Positions 26,319-35,057 of a DNA stretch of 64,000 nucleotides are shown one piece after another. The stretch is from Alteromonas sp. BL110 (GTDB taxonomy: Bacteria > Pseudomonadota > Gammaproteobacteria > Enterobacterales > Alteromonadaceae). Below the pieces are notes generated by a model. That model did not search any database and was not told the origin of the DNA. It worked only from the letters and a program-made list of their open reading frames with translations. Both the position numbers and the translations under genes were made by a program. The stretch's first letter is position 1; each line of letters starts with the position of its first letter. Location: the NCBI RefSeq assembly GCF_003443615.1, contig NZ_CP031967.1, forward strand, positions 1,550,001-1,614,000, given 5' to 3'.

Positions 26319-29300
26319 TTATTGTTGATAAAAACCGTTCTTCATTTCGTCTACAAATGCCTTTCTACTAGTAAGAGATAGATAAAAACGTCGTAGCAAG
26401 TCATACATAACGAATTCGTGTTCTCGCGTGTACGCGTTGAACAACCGATTATTAAGCATATGTAGTATAGACGTTACCAGCTCATCTTTATTTATACTTG
26501 ATGATCGCAGAGCTGAGCTTGCAGCAGCGACGGCTTGTTCGTATTCACGACCCCAGCTTTCAATCTTAGAGAATAATTCTTGCGGTGTCTCTGCGCCGTT
26601 TTTTTCTTCGGGCCGTAGGACAAAATGAAAATCATTGATTAATACTGATTTTAAGTTCCTATATTTCTCGCCTAATTGCTTTCGTAACTCTACATTCTCG
26701 TTAAACTCCCTTCCAAACGCTTCTCTTAAAGCGTTTACCAAAGCAAGTTTATGAGGCCAGCTGTAACCAAAATAGGTCAGTATTCGGTCAATACAAAGCG
26801 CGGCAGCCCTCCATCGAATATCATCTCCATAAATATGAACCAATGGGATTAACTCGGTAGCTAAGTCACTTTCCAACCTGAAAAGTGTTTCACAGTGTTC
26901 TAGTAGCTGTTCGCCTCCATAGCGCTCTAACTCTCTCTGGTAAGTAAAAAGCTCGACACGATCGACCTCATTGTTGTCAATAAAGGGTTGAAGATGCTGG
27001 TGTATACGGGGCAAAAGCTTCCCATATAGCACCTCAGGCTCACCTAGAAACCTAATTCTCAGATGCCAATCAGGATCACCAAAACGAATGAAAAACCATT
27101 TATCAAATAGTGATGTCGACGATTTAATAAATGACGCCAGGTGATAAGCTAATACACCTTCAACTTGATTATTGCCGGAATACACTTTAATGCTCATCCA
27201 TTTTGAACCTGGCGAGTAGCTTCGCGGTTTGTTGTCAATCATTGTATGGCGTTGATTTAACCGAATGGCTTTATAAGAAGCCGCTTTTTTGTTCACCAAA
27301 GGGACGATAATCTCATTAGCGTATCCCTCACCCTTTTCGTTTTTGACTGATGAAACATACTGATTGGGTAGTGACTCTTTAAGAACTACTTCTTTGAACA
27401 TTCTCGATTCTTCAACGAGCATAGTAAAAAGTAAGGGATTTTTGAGGTCGAGGGTCAGTGCGTTGTCACCAACAGAAAAGACTACAACATCATCAAGCTG
27501 ATACTTTTCTTTCAACGCATTATATCGGTTATCACAATATTTGTTTTTCTCAAGAACGCTGGATAAAGCGGAGTGGGGAATACGCCACGTTTTTTCGTGC
27601 AGCACGATATCATCCAACATTACTCTTGGTGTAAAACAATATGTCGAAAATACATCGGGCATGATATTTGTGGGTATTGAGTAATATTGATACTGAATCG
27701 AGCACAAAAATCGGTATACGCTTAAACTTCGATTCGAAAAGTTATGGGCATTCGACATTCTTGGTATCACTTGCTTTTTCAGTCTTTCAGACCATAACTT
27801 TATTCTATTTTCTTCCACCCAAACATATAGATCGTTTACTGAGATAGAATATTCATTTTCAATATCGCTATCAGCCATAAATACAATCTCATAATCCCTT
27901 AAGCGCGGACGCGCAATCACGTTACCCGGACGTCCATCCGGCATGTGAACGACTTCGGCAAAAACGACATCCTCAGAGTGAAGCTCTTCTTGCTTAAGGT
28001 GTACTTTAACGTGTTCTTTCAAATTTTCATCGAGATGACAAAACCTACCGATTAGATTTGCCGCCGAGGGACCATAAACTGATATAAGTTTGATTAACTC
28101 TTTGTCGTCATTTTTAAACATAGAGACAACCGCGCCGTAAGAATATGGAAGCTTTGTATTGTCTTGTGTTGAGTCAATCGCATCTGCTAGTTCTTTCGAA
28201 GACAATGTAAGTGTTTCTGTGTTCTGATAATTCGGAAGGCTCATCTTTTGCAAGATTAGCTTATGCATAGGGCTCAATTCATTGGTTTTACGACTTGATA
28301 AACGACTTCGTAGATTTAAATTTGATAGCAAGCTCGATTCATAACCCGTATCTTCTGAGAAACCAATACCAGATTCATCGTCTAATACTGCTGTTAAAGG
28401 GATGAGCTGCTGATCAAAGCGTTTAGTAAACTGTGAAATAAAATTAGAAAATGGATTATGTGTGACCGCACTTGCTCGAGAGAGCAACTCAATGGCCTGC
28501 TGAATTGTGGAGGTAACATCCACCGCTAATTCACTCTTAACCATTTCAGGTGCTATATCTACCTGAAACAGTTTATTCTCTTGAATATTGATTGGTAAAT
28601 CACGCAGCGTAGTAATTACGTTTTTATAGTCTTCTATGCTGGCGCAATCGTCTTCATCAATACGTTGCAATAATTCCACACCTTTTTTTAACCCATCATA
28701 TTCGGCAAATGGTTCAAGTGAGGCTAGCAATGCTTTATCAGGTGATGAAGCAGTTAAAGACAGTGGTAAGTGTGGAATAATGATAGACTCATCTATCAGT
28801 TGCTTCACAAACGCTTCAAGTTCTGCGACGGAGAAGCTTTCGTATTGTGCATGTAATTTCAGCGTTATGTCGTCGAAAGAAACTGGCAAGTCGCAAAACG
28901 ATAATACAAAGTCTAGAATATCAGTTTTTTGAACGGATGAGAGTCTATACTGCTTTGCATCTTCGCTGTCATATGACTCGATGTAACGGATCGTCTCAGC
29001 GCAAGCAGCTATGGAAGGGTTCGCGCGATAAGATAGATTTTTAACCTCTCTTTTTGATACGGCAGCTTTAAGCTGACTAAGCATCAATATATCAAACCGT
29101 GTTTTTCTCGTATATCTACTATAAGCGGGTACTATTAATTTTGTATGCTCCGATGGCTTACCCATGCTTATGCCAGAAAACAGCCCAAAGGGCGTAGGTC
29201 TTGACGACATACGAATAAAGTACTTAATCAGGGTATTTCGTATTTTTTTGCCTTGCTTAGAGTGCGGCCGCTTTGACCATATGGCAATACGCGAATGCAA

Positions 29301-29468
29301 AGATGGGCTAGCAATATATAAGCTTTCCATTACCTGTTCGCGATTCAGCCAATTTAATAAGAGTTCGTCTGCATCATTAGACGCGATAAACAGTGGCTTG
29401 AGAAGATCAAAAGGTAATCTTGGTATACGAAGAACGAAAAAACCATCAGGAGCACTAGTCTGCTTCAT
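26319..29468 (-). CDS. Full-length LanB-type lantibiotic dehydratase
   Basis: The 1049-residue protein contains both halves of a LanB enzyme. The N-terminal glutamylation domain has KYFIRMSSRPTPFGLFSGIS near residue 90, the family signature. The C-terminal elimination (SpaB_C/thiopeptide-type) domain has KWFFIRFGDPDWHLRIRFLG and ELFTYQRELERYGGEQL near 810-880. LanB uses glutamyl-tRNA to activate Ser/Thr of a precursor and then eliminates glutamate to give Dha/Dhb. The gene is divergent from the precursor at 30156, about 690 bp away. No LanC cyclase is in the window, and the precursors nearby lack core cysteines, so the product may be dehydrated but not lanthionine-bridged. Confidence 0.93.
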   Translation of the reverse strand: MKQTSAPDGFFVLRIPRLPFDLLKPLFIASNDADELLLNWLNREQVMESLYIASPSLHSRIAIWSKRPHSKQGKKIRNTLIKYFIRMSSRPTPFGLFSGISMGKPSEHTKLIVPAYSRYTRKTRFDILMLSQLKAAVSKREVKNLSYRANPSIAACAETIRYIESYDSEDAKQYRLSSVQKTDILDFVLSFCDLPVSFDDITLKLHAQYESFSVAELEAFVKQLIDESIIIPHLPLSLTASSPDKALLASLEPFAEYDGLKKGVELLQRIDEDDCASIEDYKNVITTLRDLPINIQENKLFQVDIAPEMVKSELAVDVTSTIQQAIELLSRASAVTHNPFSNFISQFTKRFDQQLIPLTAVLDDESGIGFSEDTGYESSLLSNLNLRSRLSSRKTNELSPMHKLILQKMSLPNYQNTETLTLSSKELADAIDSTQDNTKLPYSYGAVVSMFKNDDKELIKLISVYGPSAANLIGRFCHLDENLKEHVKVHLKQEELHSEDVVFAEVVHMPDGRPGNVIARPRLRDYEIVFMADSDIENEYSISVNDLYVWVEENRIKLWSERLKKQVIPRMSNAHNFSNRSLSVYRFLCSIQYQYYSIPTNIMPDVFSTYCFTPRVMLDDIVLHEKTWRIPHSALSSVLEKNKYCDNRYNALKEKYQLDDVVVFSVGDNALTLDLKNPLLFTMLVEESRMFKEVVLKESLPNQYVSSVKNEKGEGYANEIIVPLVNKKAASYKAIRLNQRHTMIDNKPRSYSPGSKWMSIKVYSGNNQVEGVLAYHLASFIKSSTSLFDKWFFIRFGDPDWHLRIRFLGEPEVLYGKLLPRIHQHLQPFIDNNEVDRVELFTYQRELERYGGEQLLEHCETLFRLESDLATELIPLVHIYGDDIRWRAAALCIDRILTYFGYSWPHKLALVNALREAFGREFNENVELRKQLGEKYRNLKSVLINDFHFVLRPEEKNGAETPQELFSKIESWGREYEQAVAAASSALRSSSINKDELVTSILHMLNNRLFNAYTREHEFVMYDLLRRFYLSLTSRKAFVDEMKNGFYQQ

Positions 29469-30155
29469 TGTAAAACACCGTTTATTCCATTATGTAACGG
29501 TAAATTAGCAATTAAAATAGCATCATTAAAGCCTGCCTCATAAACAAATAAGTTAAATAATGATGTACTTGCTTTAAATCTTGTATTAAGTGCGGACTCA
29601 TATAATCTTACGCATCACACGACTGCCTTTACAGCATCTTCTACCAACGTATAGCAACTGCTTACATGCTACCCTTTCGACAATTTATACATAGAAACGT
29701 ATCAGAGGATTACAGAGGTTGAAAGCTGCTTTATCTTTAGCGATAGAGATGAGCTCATTTTCGGCTAACTTTTGCAGTCTTATTGAAAAACTATGTAAGT
29801 AATGCGCTTGAGAGCTGAATTCGGGGCATAAAAAAGCCTCAACATGGCGGTGTCGAGGCTTTCCTTACAAGTGCGAGATTTTGCAAATGTAATAAGGAAT
29901 TTAAATAGTAAGGTCTACATTCCCTTTTTTCAAGGCCATTCTTATCTTATGTCAACATTATTAAAACTTAGCAAAAAATAAAAAGCTATATATAACAAAA
30001 ACATAAATCACAATCTTATTTTTATTTTCTAACATCTTCATAAGCGACTTTTCCTCTCAATTCGTTAATCATCATTTTGCGGTGCATGTGATTTGCGATG
30101 CTTATAGAATGCACTCTCACAAAATATTTTCAATATAAAACGATAAGGAAATACT
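29469..30155. other. Divergent regulatory region between the LanB gene and the export operon
   Basis: About 690 bp, AT-rich, with no convincing gene. It must hold promoters for both directions. It contains an orphan copy of the precursor-leader element at 29833-29899. From about 30130 it shows GATAAGGAAATACT, the ribosome-binding context of the precursor at 30156. Confidence 0.5.
29833..29899. promoter_or_regulatory. Orphan hairpin plus ATGTAATAAGGAA box
   Basis: A hairpin (AAAGCCTC...GAGGCTTT, 29833-29862; on the minus strand it ends in a T-run and could terminate) is followed by ATGTAATAAGGAA at 29887-29899. The box is identical to the one preceding three precursor genes in this island. 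No precursor start codon follows here, so this looks like the leader of a lost precursor gene or a regulatory remnant. Confidence 0.6.
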
Positions 30156-30365
30156 ATGGCACACAACAACCAACCAACGCTCATGCTTAATAAAACAACA
30201 TTGAAGAACTTAAGTTTAGACGGTGCGGTAATTCCCAGAGAGGCAACAAGATCCGTTGTTGGAGGGACAAATGACAAAGAACAAGTCGACGGTTTTTACA
30301 GACAAGAAAATGTGCGAGCCGCGTCGACCAATATTACCTTTAGCTCTACATATCCACGGCTTTAA
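30156..30365 (+). CDS. RiPP precursor, cysteine-free, probable LanB substrate
   Basis: The 69-residue peptide has a long leader with LMLNKTTLKNLSLDG (residues 9-23); LSLD resembles the FNLD-type box that LanB enzymes recognise. The leader ends TRSVVGG (GG at 36-37). The 32-residue predicted core has seven Ser/Thr (T38, S57, T58, T61, S63, S64, T65) and no cysteine. TAAGGAAATACT gives a good ribosome-binding site. It heads the accessory-HlyD-ABC operon and faces the LanB gene. Being the LanB substrate is inferred from position and leader form. Confidence 0.72.
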   Translation: MAHNNQPTLMLNKTTLKNLSLDGAVIPREATRSVVGGTNDKEQVDGFYRQENVRAASTNITFSSTYPRL

Positions 30366-30370
30366 AAGAA

Positions 30371-30934
30371 ATGAAGACAATGCCTTTAATAACCGTGACA
30401 GCTGCGCTTAGTACAATTGTTTCCGGGTTTACTAATGGCACAGAAGTCCAGCTATTTAAACCAAGCGCAGCCGTTGTTCTGGCAAGAAAGGGCGGAGATA
30501 TAGACGACATATTGGCGCAAGTGGGAGACGTGTTGGAAAAAGGCGATGCTCTTATTCTTGTGCGAGGAGGAGACGTTAGCAGCGTTATCAAAGCCCCTCA
30601 ACGAGGTGAGTTGAAGCGCTATGGCTCCAATGTAAAGGTAGACAAGCACCTGCAAGCTGGAGATTTCGTAGCAGTGTTGCAAACAAAGTACGTTGACGGC
30701 GTTATTAGTTTGGATGTCAATCCACAAATAACCGATCAACTAAGTATAGGAAAGTACTGCTGCATTGTTGTTAACGAGGAATCATTTACAGTTCAAGTAA
30801 GCGATGTCACGAAGCATGACGACAGATACTTTCTCTACTTTTCATCGCAAGACCAGTTGTCAGAATTAATGGTTCTTCTTGAATCTACAAAACCGCAGGA
30901 ATTAGATATTTCATTTCAATTGAGCCAGAAATAA
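30371..30934 (+). CDS. Small biotinyl/lipoyl-like (HlyD-type hairpin) protein, accessory of the peptide operon
   Basis: The 187-residue product has no clear transmembrane helix. Residues about 30-105 resemble a barrel-sandwich (biotinyl/lipoyl) domain as in HlyD adaptors: ILAQVGDVLEKGDALILVRG then SSVIKAPQRGELKRYG and HLQAGDFVAVLQ. The rest is beta-rich. It lacks the lysine motif for biotin/lipoyl attachment. It starts 6 bp after the precursor stop, so the two are probably coupled. A second ATG at 30380 is possible. It could be a periplasmic or cytosolic partner of the exporter. I cannot name a family with certainty. Confidence 0.55.
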   Translation: MKTMPLITVTAALSTIVSGFTNGTEVQLFKPSAAVVLARKGGDIDDILAQVGDVLEKGDALILVRGGDVSSVIKAPQRGELKRYGSNVKVDKHLQAGDFVAVLQTKYVDGVISLDVNPQITDQLSIGKYCCIVVNEESFTVQVSDVTKHDDRYFLYFSSQDQLSELMVLLESTKPQELDISFQLSQK

Positions 30935-31003
30935 CTATTTGAAATAAAGCGAAAGTGAAAAGGTTAACTGTTCAAGTTATACCGGCACGCTGAGGATTAA
31001 AAT

Positions 31004-31348
31004 ATGACAGTTAACGATTTTTTTAAACACTACTACGATGTTATTTGTAACGGCGACTTAAATGCATTGGACGAGCTTTATCATAGTGATTCCCCTTTTC
31101 TGGCTAATGTAAAAGCGCAGTATGAGTCAATTCGCCAACAGCTTGAGATGACCATTGAAGTGCTCTCTATTGAGCTGGTCGCCAAGCAAAATGACCTACT
31201 AGTTATCCGCGATAAAATTAATTTTCAAGGAAAGCAGGGAGCACAGGTCATGTCTAACCAATCGGAAAATTTGCATGTAATGACTCGAAAGCCCGACCAA
31301 GATTGGAAGGTTCATAGTACTGCATGCTTAAGAGTAAAAGAGGCGTAA
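31004..31348 (+). CDS. NTF2/SnoaL-like small protein
   Basis: The 114-residue product fits the NTF2-like cone fold: an N-terminal helix pair with FFKHYYDVICNGDLNALDEL, followed by alternating strands ending DQDWKVHSTACLRV. GAGGATTAAAAT before the ATG is a good ribosome-binding site. The gene lies between the lipoyl-like gene and hlyD in the same direction. NTF2-like proteins act as small enzymes or binding scaffolds, and the role here is unknown. No cleavable signal is seen. Confidence 0.65.
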   Translation: MTVNDFFKHYYDVICNGDLNALDELYHSDSPFLANVKAQYESIRQQLEMTIEVLSIELVAKQNDLLVIRDKINFQGKQGAQVMSNQSENLHVMTRKPDQDWKVHSTACLRVKEA

Positions 31349-31353
31349 GCAAA

Positions 31354-32598
31354 ATGGCTAACTTGTTTAGAAAGGAAGCCATTGCACATCAAGGGCAAAG
31401 GCTAGACGGTGAAGTAACACTTGCTACTCATATGTCTTTCAGTATTGTCGCATTTTTATTGGTTTCAGTAGTCTTAATTTGTATTGCTTACTTGTTTTGG
31501 GGTGAGTATCACAGAAAAGAAGTAGTGCCTGGGTATTTAAGACCCACAACCGGATTAAGCAAGGTCTACGCTATCGCACCGGGACTTGTAGATGAAGTTT
31601 ATGTGGAAGAAGGTGATGTTGTAAAAAAAGGGCAGCCACTTGCCCGAATTAGAATGGATCGACAATTGAGTTCGGGAAAAGGTGCCAACGATACCATCAT
31701 ACAAGAGTTAGTAATACAGAAAGAACTGATTAAGAATAATATCGAGCACGAGCAACAGCTTTATCAGGCAAACAAGAAACGACTACAGAGCCAGAAGAAG
31801 AACACCTCAGCAATGTTCGAACAAGCCTTGTCACAACGAACACTATTAAAGGAAAGGGTTAAATTAAGTCAAAATAAGATAGACGATATTAAGGCACTCA
31901 TTGAACAAGGCTTCGCATCCCAAAGAGAGCTAGAAAATCAACAAGATTCATTACTCGCAATTAAACAACAGCTCGAAGACGTCCAGTCTAAGATTCTTTC
32001 AACAAAAGACAATCTCAGCCAGTTAGATTACCAGTACGAACAGCTTCCTGTAGAACACGAGGATAAAATCTCGAAGCTTAAGTCACAACTTGCAGGAATC
32101 AATCAGCAAATATCACAAGCTGATTCACAACGTAGCTTTGAAATAGTTAGCAACAAAGCCGGTGAGGTAACAAACTTACTCGTCAATAGTGGGATGATGG
32201 CTAATACTAATCAGCCCATCATGACAATACTACCCGTTGAGGCTTCACTCGAAGCTGTCCTTTACGTTCCCACCCGAGCTTACGGTTTTGTTAGTACTGG
32301 TCAGCAAACGCGCATTCGTTATCAGGCCTTCCCTTATCAAAGATTTGGTATTTATGAAGGTGATATTACGGAAGTTTCCAAAGCAGTTATTTTACCAAAT
32401 GAAGCCTCTTTACCTGTTAGTTTTCAGGAACCCGTATACCAAGTAGTCGTTACACTTAAAAAGCAGGGTGCCATGGCTTACGGCGTTACTGTTCCTCTAC
32501 AGGCTGGAATGCTGCTCGAGGCCGATATAATGGTTGATAAACGCAGTTTATTCGAATGGCTTCTGGAACCCATCTACAGTATTAAGGGAGCCGTATAA
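31354..32598 (+). CDS. HlyD-family periplasmic adaptor of the peptide exporter
   Basis: From the ATG at 31354 the product has 414 residues (an upstream ATG at 31324 would overlap the preceding gene). It has a short cytosolic N-terminus, one membrane helix (about 25-50), a lipoyl half-motif (VDEVYVEEGDVVKKGQPLAR), a long coiled-coil hairpin (about 115-250), the second lipoyl half and a beta-barrel domain. This is the adaptor layout of type I and C39 peptide exporters. It shares TAATG with the ABC gene downstream (stop and start overlap at 32598). An outer-membrane TolC must be encoded elsewhere. Confidence 0.92.
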   Translation: MANLFRKEAIAHQGQRLDGEVTLATHMSFSIVAFLLVSVVLICIAYLFWGEYHRKEVVPGYLRPTTGLSKVYAIAPGLVDEVYVEEGDVVKKGQPLARIRMDRQLSSGKGANDTIIQELVIQKELIKNNIEHEQQLYQANKKRLQSQKKNTSAMFEQALSQRTLLKERVKLSQNKIDDIKALIEQGFASQRELENQQDSLLAIKQQLEDVQSKILSTKDNLSQLDYQYEQLPVEHEDKISKLKSQLAGINQQISQADSQRSFEIVSNKAGEVTNLLVNSGMMANTNQPIMTILPVEASLEAVLYVPTRAYGFVSTGQQTRIRYQAFPYQRFGIYEGDITEVSKAVILPNEASLPVSFQEPVYQVVVTLKKQGAMAYGVTVPLQAGMLLEADIMVDKRSLFEWLLEPIYSIKGAV

Positions 32599-34814
32599 TG
32601 GAAAATCCAAGACATCTCCTGAAGTTTGGTGGCTCGCGAAAGCTACCAATGATCATGCAAACAGAGGCTGCTGAATGCGGGCTAGCGTGCCTTGCAATGG
32701 TTGCGGGCTATCACGGGTACAAGACCGATCTTACACATCTACGTCAGAGCTTTTCCATATCGTTAAAAGGCGCCAGCTTAGAAGAGCTGATGGAGATTGC
32801 AGACAAAATGCATATGAGCTCCCGCGCACTCAGACTTGAGCTTGAGCATTTACATCAGCTGAAAACGCCATGTTTACTACATTGGGATATGAACCACTTT
32901 GTAGTCCTTAAAAAAGTGAGTAAGCACCATGTCGAAATCCTCGACCCCGCATTAGGTACTCGACGTTACACCAAAGCAGTGTTTTCCAAGCATTTTACCG
33001 GAGTTGCATTAGAGCTTTCTCCTACCAAAGAGTTCAAGTCCCAAGATAGCCGTGTAAATATGAAGCTATCGGATTTTTGGGACTCCATCTCTGGATTAAA
33101 GTCTACCCTTCTAAAAGTATTTGTACTGTCAATACTGTTGCAAGTCTTTGCCATTGCAAGCCCCTACTACATGCAGCTTGTTGTTGACGAGGTTATCCTT
33201 AGCTACGACCAAAATTTGCTTACTGTTCTGGCAATAGGGTTTGCCATACTTATGCTCATAGAAATGATTACTGGGGCAGTGAGAAGTACACTGTTACTTC
33301 ACTTTGGAAACTTATTGAGTATACAGCTTGGTGCAAACCTGTTTCACCACTTAGTCAGGCTGCCCTTGCAATATTTCGAAAAAAGACATATCGGAGATGT
33401 TGTATCACGATTCGGCTCTTTACAACAGGTTAAGAGCCTTTTGACCGAAGGTGTTATTGCAGCCCTTATCGATGGCCTTATGGCGATCACAACACTAGTA
33501 ATGATTTTTATTTACAGTCCCAAATTGAGCTTAGTTGTTCTAATTGCCATGCTCATTTATGCCGCTTTTAGAATTGCGATGTACAAGCCTCTTAGGCAGA
33601 TGTCTGAGGAAGTCATTGTTAGTCAAGCAAAAGAACAATCCAACTTTATGGAAACAATAAGGGGTATTCAGACAATTAAATTGTTCGGTCGTGAAGTACA
33701 ACGCCAAGGTGTATGGCACAACAAGTTTGCTGACTCTTTAAATGCTGGTATCAGAGTTGGGCATTTAAACATTGGTTACCAAGCTTTCAATAGCTTTATC
33801 TTTGGCATCGAAAACGTTCTGGTTGTTTACTTCGCCGCAATGCTTGTAATGAGTGGTGACCTTACAGTTGGTATGCTATTCGCTTTCATGTCATACAAAC
33901 GTCAGTTTACAGAAAAAGCAGCTAACCTAATTGAAAAACTCATTGAATTTAAGATGCTTAACCTGCATTTCAACCGATTGGCAGATATATCGCTGACCGA
34001 AAAAGAGCAGAATCTTACAGGAAGCAGAACGTCTCGCCCCCTGGAAGGTACGCTAAATTTGAAAAACGTGACTTATCGCTACAATGAAAAAGACCGCCCC
34101 GTTTTCTCTAACTTAAACGTAACCATCAACGCCGGCGAATCCGTGGCGCTTGTAGGCCCTTCAGGGTGTGGAAAAACCACTCTGGCGAAAGTCATGCTAG
34201 GTTTATTCTCTCCTGAGTGCGGGCAAGTTGAAGTAGATGGAATAGATATAAAGCAAATGGGCTTGGGTGAATATAGAAAGCAAGTTGGCGCCGTTATGCA
34301 AGATGATCAGCTTCTATCAGGTTCAATCTCGGATAATATTTCTTTTTTTGACCCTCAAAAAGATATGGAACGCGTTGAGTGGGCGGCTAATATCGCAGCC
34401 ATAGATAAAGATATTAGCCAAATGACCATGGGCTACAATACCTTGGTGGGTGACATGGGAGCAGCTTTATCTGGCGGCCAAATTCAGCGCTTATTGCTCG
34501 CTAGAGCACTTTACAGAAAACCAAAAATTTTATTTATGGATGAGGCCACTAGCAATTTAGATACGACGCTTGAGGCATCTGTAAATAATGCTATTAAATC
34601 GCTAGATGTAACCCGAATTATTATTGCCCATCGCCCCGAAACAATTGCCAGTGCAGACCGAGTTTTAGAGCTAAGGTATGGAAAGCTAATAGAACGCGTA
34701 GAACCTACACACTACAAAGATGATGAAAGCTCAACATCTACTGTTCTTAATATCGACGCTGAGCCGACCACGGGCGAATATGAACCACTCGGTTCAGATT
34801 TTGAATTAGCTTAG
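32598..34814 (+). CDS. Bacteriocin ABC exporter with N-terminal C39 peptidase
   Basis: The 738-residue protein has an N-terminal C39 peptidase with MQTEAAECGLACLAMVAG and an apparent triad Cys27, His100, Asp116. A six-helix membrane domain (about 165-440) and an ATPase domain follow. The ATPase has Walker A GPSGCGKTT, signature LSGGQIQRLLLARAL and Walker B ILFMDEATSNLD. It cleaves after GG leaders while exporting. It is the only such exporter in the window, and ten nearby precursor or precursor-like genes exist, nine of them with intact GG leaders, so it probably serves several peptide classes. It is coupled to hlyD. Confidence 0.95.
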   Translation: MENPRHLLKFGGSRKLPMIMQTEAAECGLACLAMVAGYHGYKTDLTHLRQSFSISLKGASLEELMEIADKMHMSSRALRLELEHLHQLKTPCLLHWDMNHFVVLKKVSKHHVEILDPALGTRRYTKAVFSKHFTGVALELSPTKEFKSQDSRVNMKLSDFWDSISGLKSTLLKVFVLSILLQVFAIASPYYMQLVVDEVILSYDQNLLTVLAIGFAILMLIEMITGAVRSTLLLHFGNLLSIQLGANLFHHLVRLPLQYFEKRHIGDVVSRFGSLQQVKSLLTEGVIAALIDGLMAITTLVMIFIYSPKLSLVVLIAMLIYAAFRIAMYKPLRQMSEEVIVSQAKEQSNFMETIRGIQTIKLFGREVQRQGVWHNKFADSLNAGIRVGHLNIGYQAFNSFIFGIENVLVVYFAAMLVMSGDLTVGMLFAFMSYKRQFTEKAANLIEKLIEFKMLNLHFNRLADISLTEKEQNLTGSRTSRPLEGTLNLKNVTYRYNEKDRPVFSNLNVTINAGESVALVGPSGCGKTTLAKVMLGLFSPECGQVEVDGIDIKQMGLGEYRKQVGAVMQDDQLLSGSISDNISFFDPQKDMERVEWAANIAAIDKDISQMTMGYNTLVGDMGAALSGGQIQRLLLARALYRKPKILFMDEATSNLDTTLEASVNNAIKSLDVTRIIIAHRPETIASADRVLELRYGKLIERVEPTHYKDDESSTSTVLNIDAEPTTGEYEPLGSDFELA

Positions 34815-34874
34815 CTGAAACTAATTTGGTAGCGAGTGAGAATACTCGTAACTAAATGTGCAACAACTGCAAAA

Positions 34875-34920
34875 TTGCTCTGATTCAAAGAGCAAAACTA
34901 TTAAATGTAATAAGGAAAAA
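34875..34920 (+). promoter_or_regulatory. Leader hairpin plus ATGTAATAAGGAAAAA box (copy 1)
   Basis: The stem TTGCTCT / AGAGCAA (34875-34895) is followed by ATGTAATAAGGAAAAA (34905-34920), directly before the peptide gene at 34923. AAGGA is the ribosome-binding site. ATG TAA TAA just upstream is a start-stop trinucleotide set that is conserved in all copies. Confidence 0.65.
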
Positions 34921-34922
34921 TA

Positions 34923-35057
34923 ATGGAAACTCTTAAACAAAATGAAATCAAAAATGTTTCAGGCGGTGCGTTATTCGCTGATAACCCAATATTGTTCGAA
35001 CAACACTATGGGTATCCGATGCCACATTGGGCACTCTTCGCGCTTAACCTTAACTAA
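34923..35057 (+). CDS. Short double-glycine precursor peptide after the exporter
   Basis: This 44-residue peptide (too short for most ORF cut-offs) starts after AAGGAAAAATA. Its leader METLKQNEIKNVSGG is a clear 15-residue GG leader. The 29-residue core is aromatic and rich in His, Tyr and Pro (FEQHYGYPMPHWALF) with no Cys, Ser or Thr. It cannot be a LanB substrate in the usual sense, and its few acidic residues make a graspetide unlikely. It may be an unmodified class II peptide or a pheromone-like signal. It ends 37 bp before a terminator. Confidence 0.72.
   Translation: METLKQNEIKNVSGGALFADNPILFEQHYGYPMPHWALFALNLN

Noticed and set aside
26319-29468. Thiopeptide or YcaO-type azole pathway
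   Set aside because: The C-terminal domain name is shared with thiopeptide enzymes, but the protein is a fused full-length LanB, and no YcaO, cyclodehydratase or pyridine synthase gene is present.
29844-29978. A 45-codon plus-strand frame starting MAVSRLSLQ
   Set aside because: It starts inside a hairpin arm, has no ribosome-binding site, overlaps the conserved leader box and resembles no precursor.
30065-30277. Minus-strand reading frame of 70 codons with a hydrophobic stretch
   Set aside because: It overlaps the precursor at 30156 in antisense and lacks a ribosome-binding site; the plus-strand gene explains the sequence.
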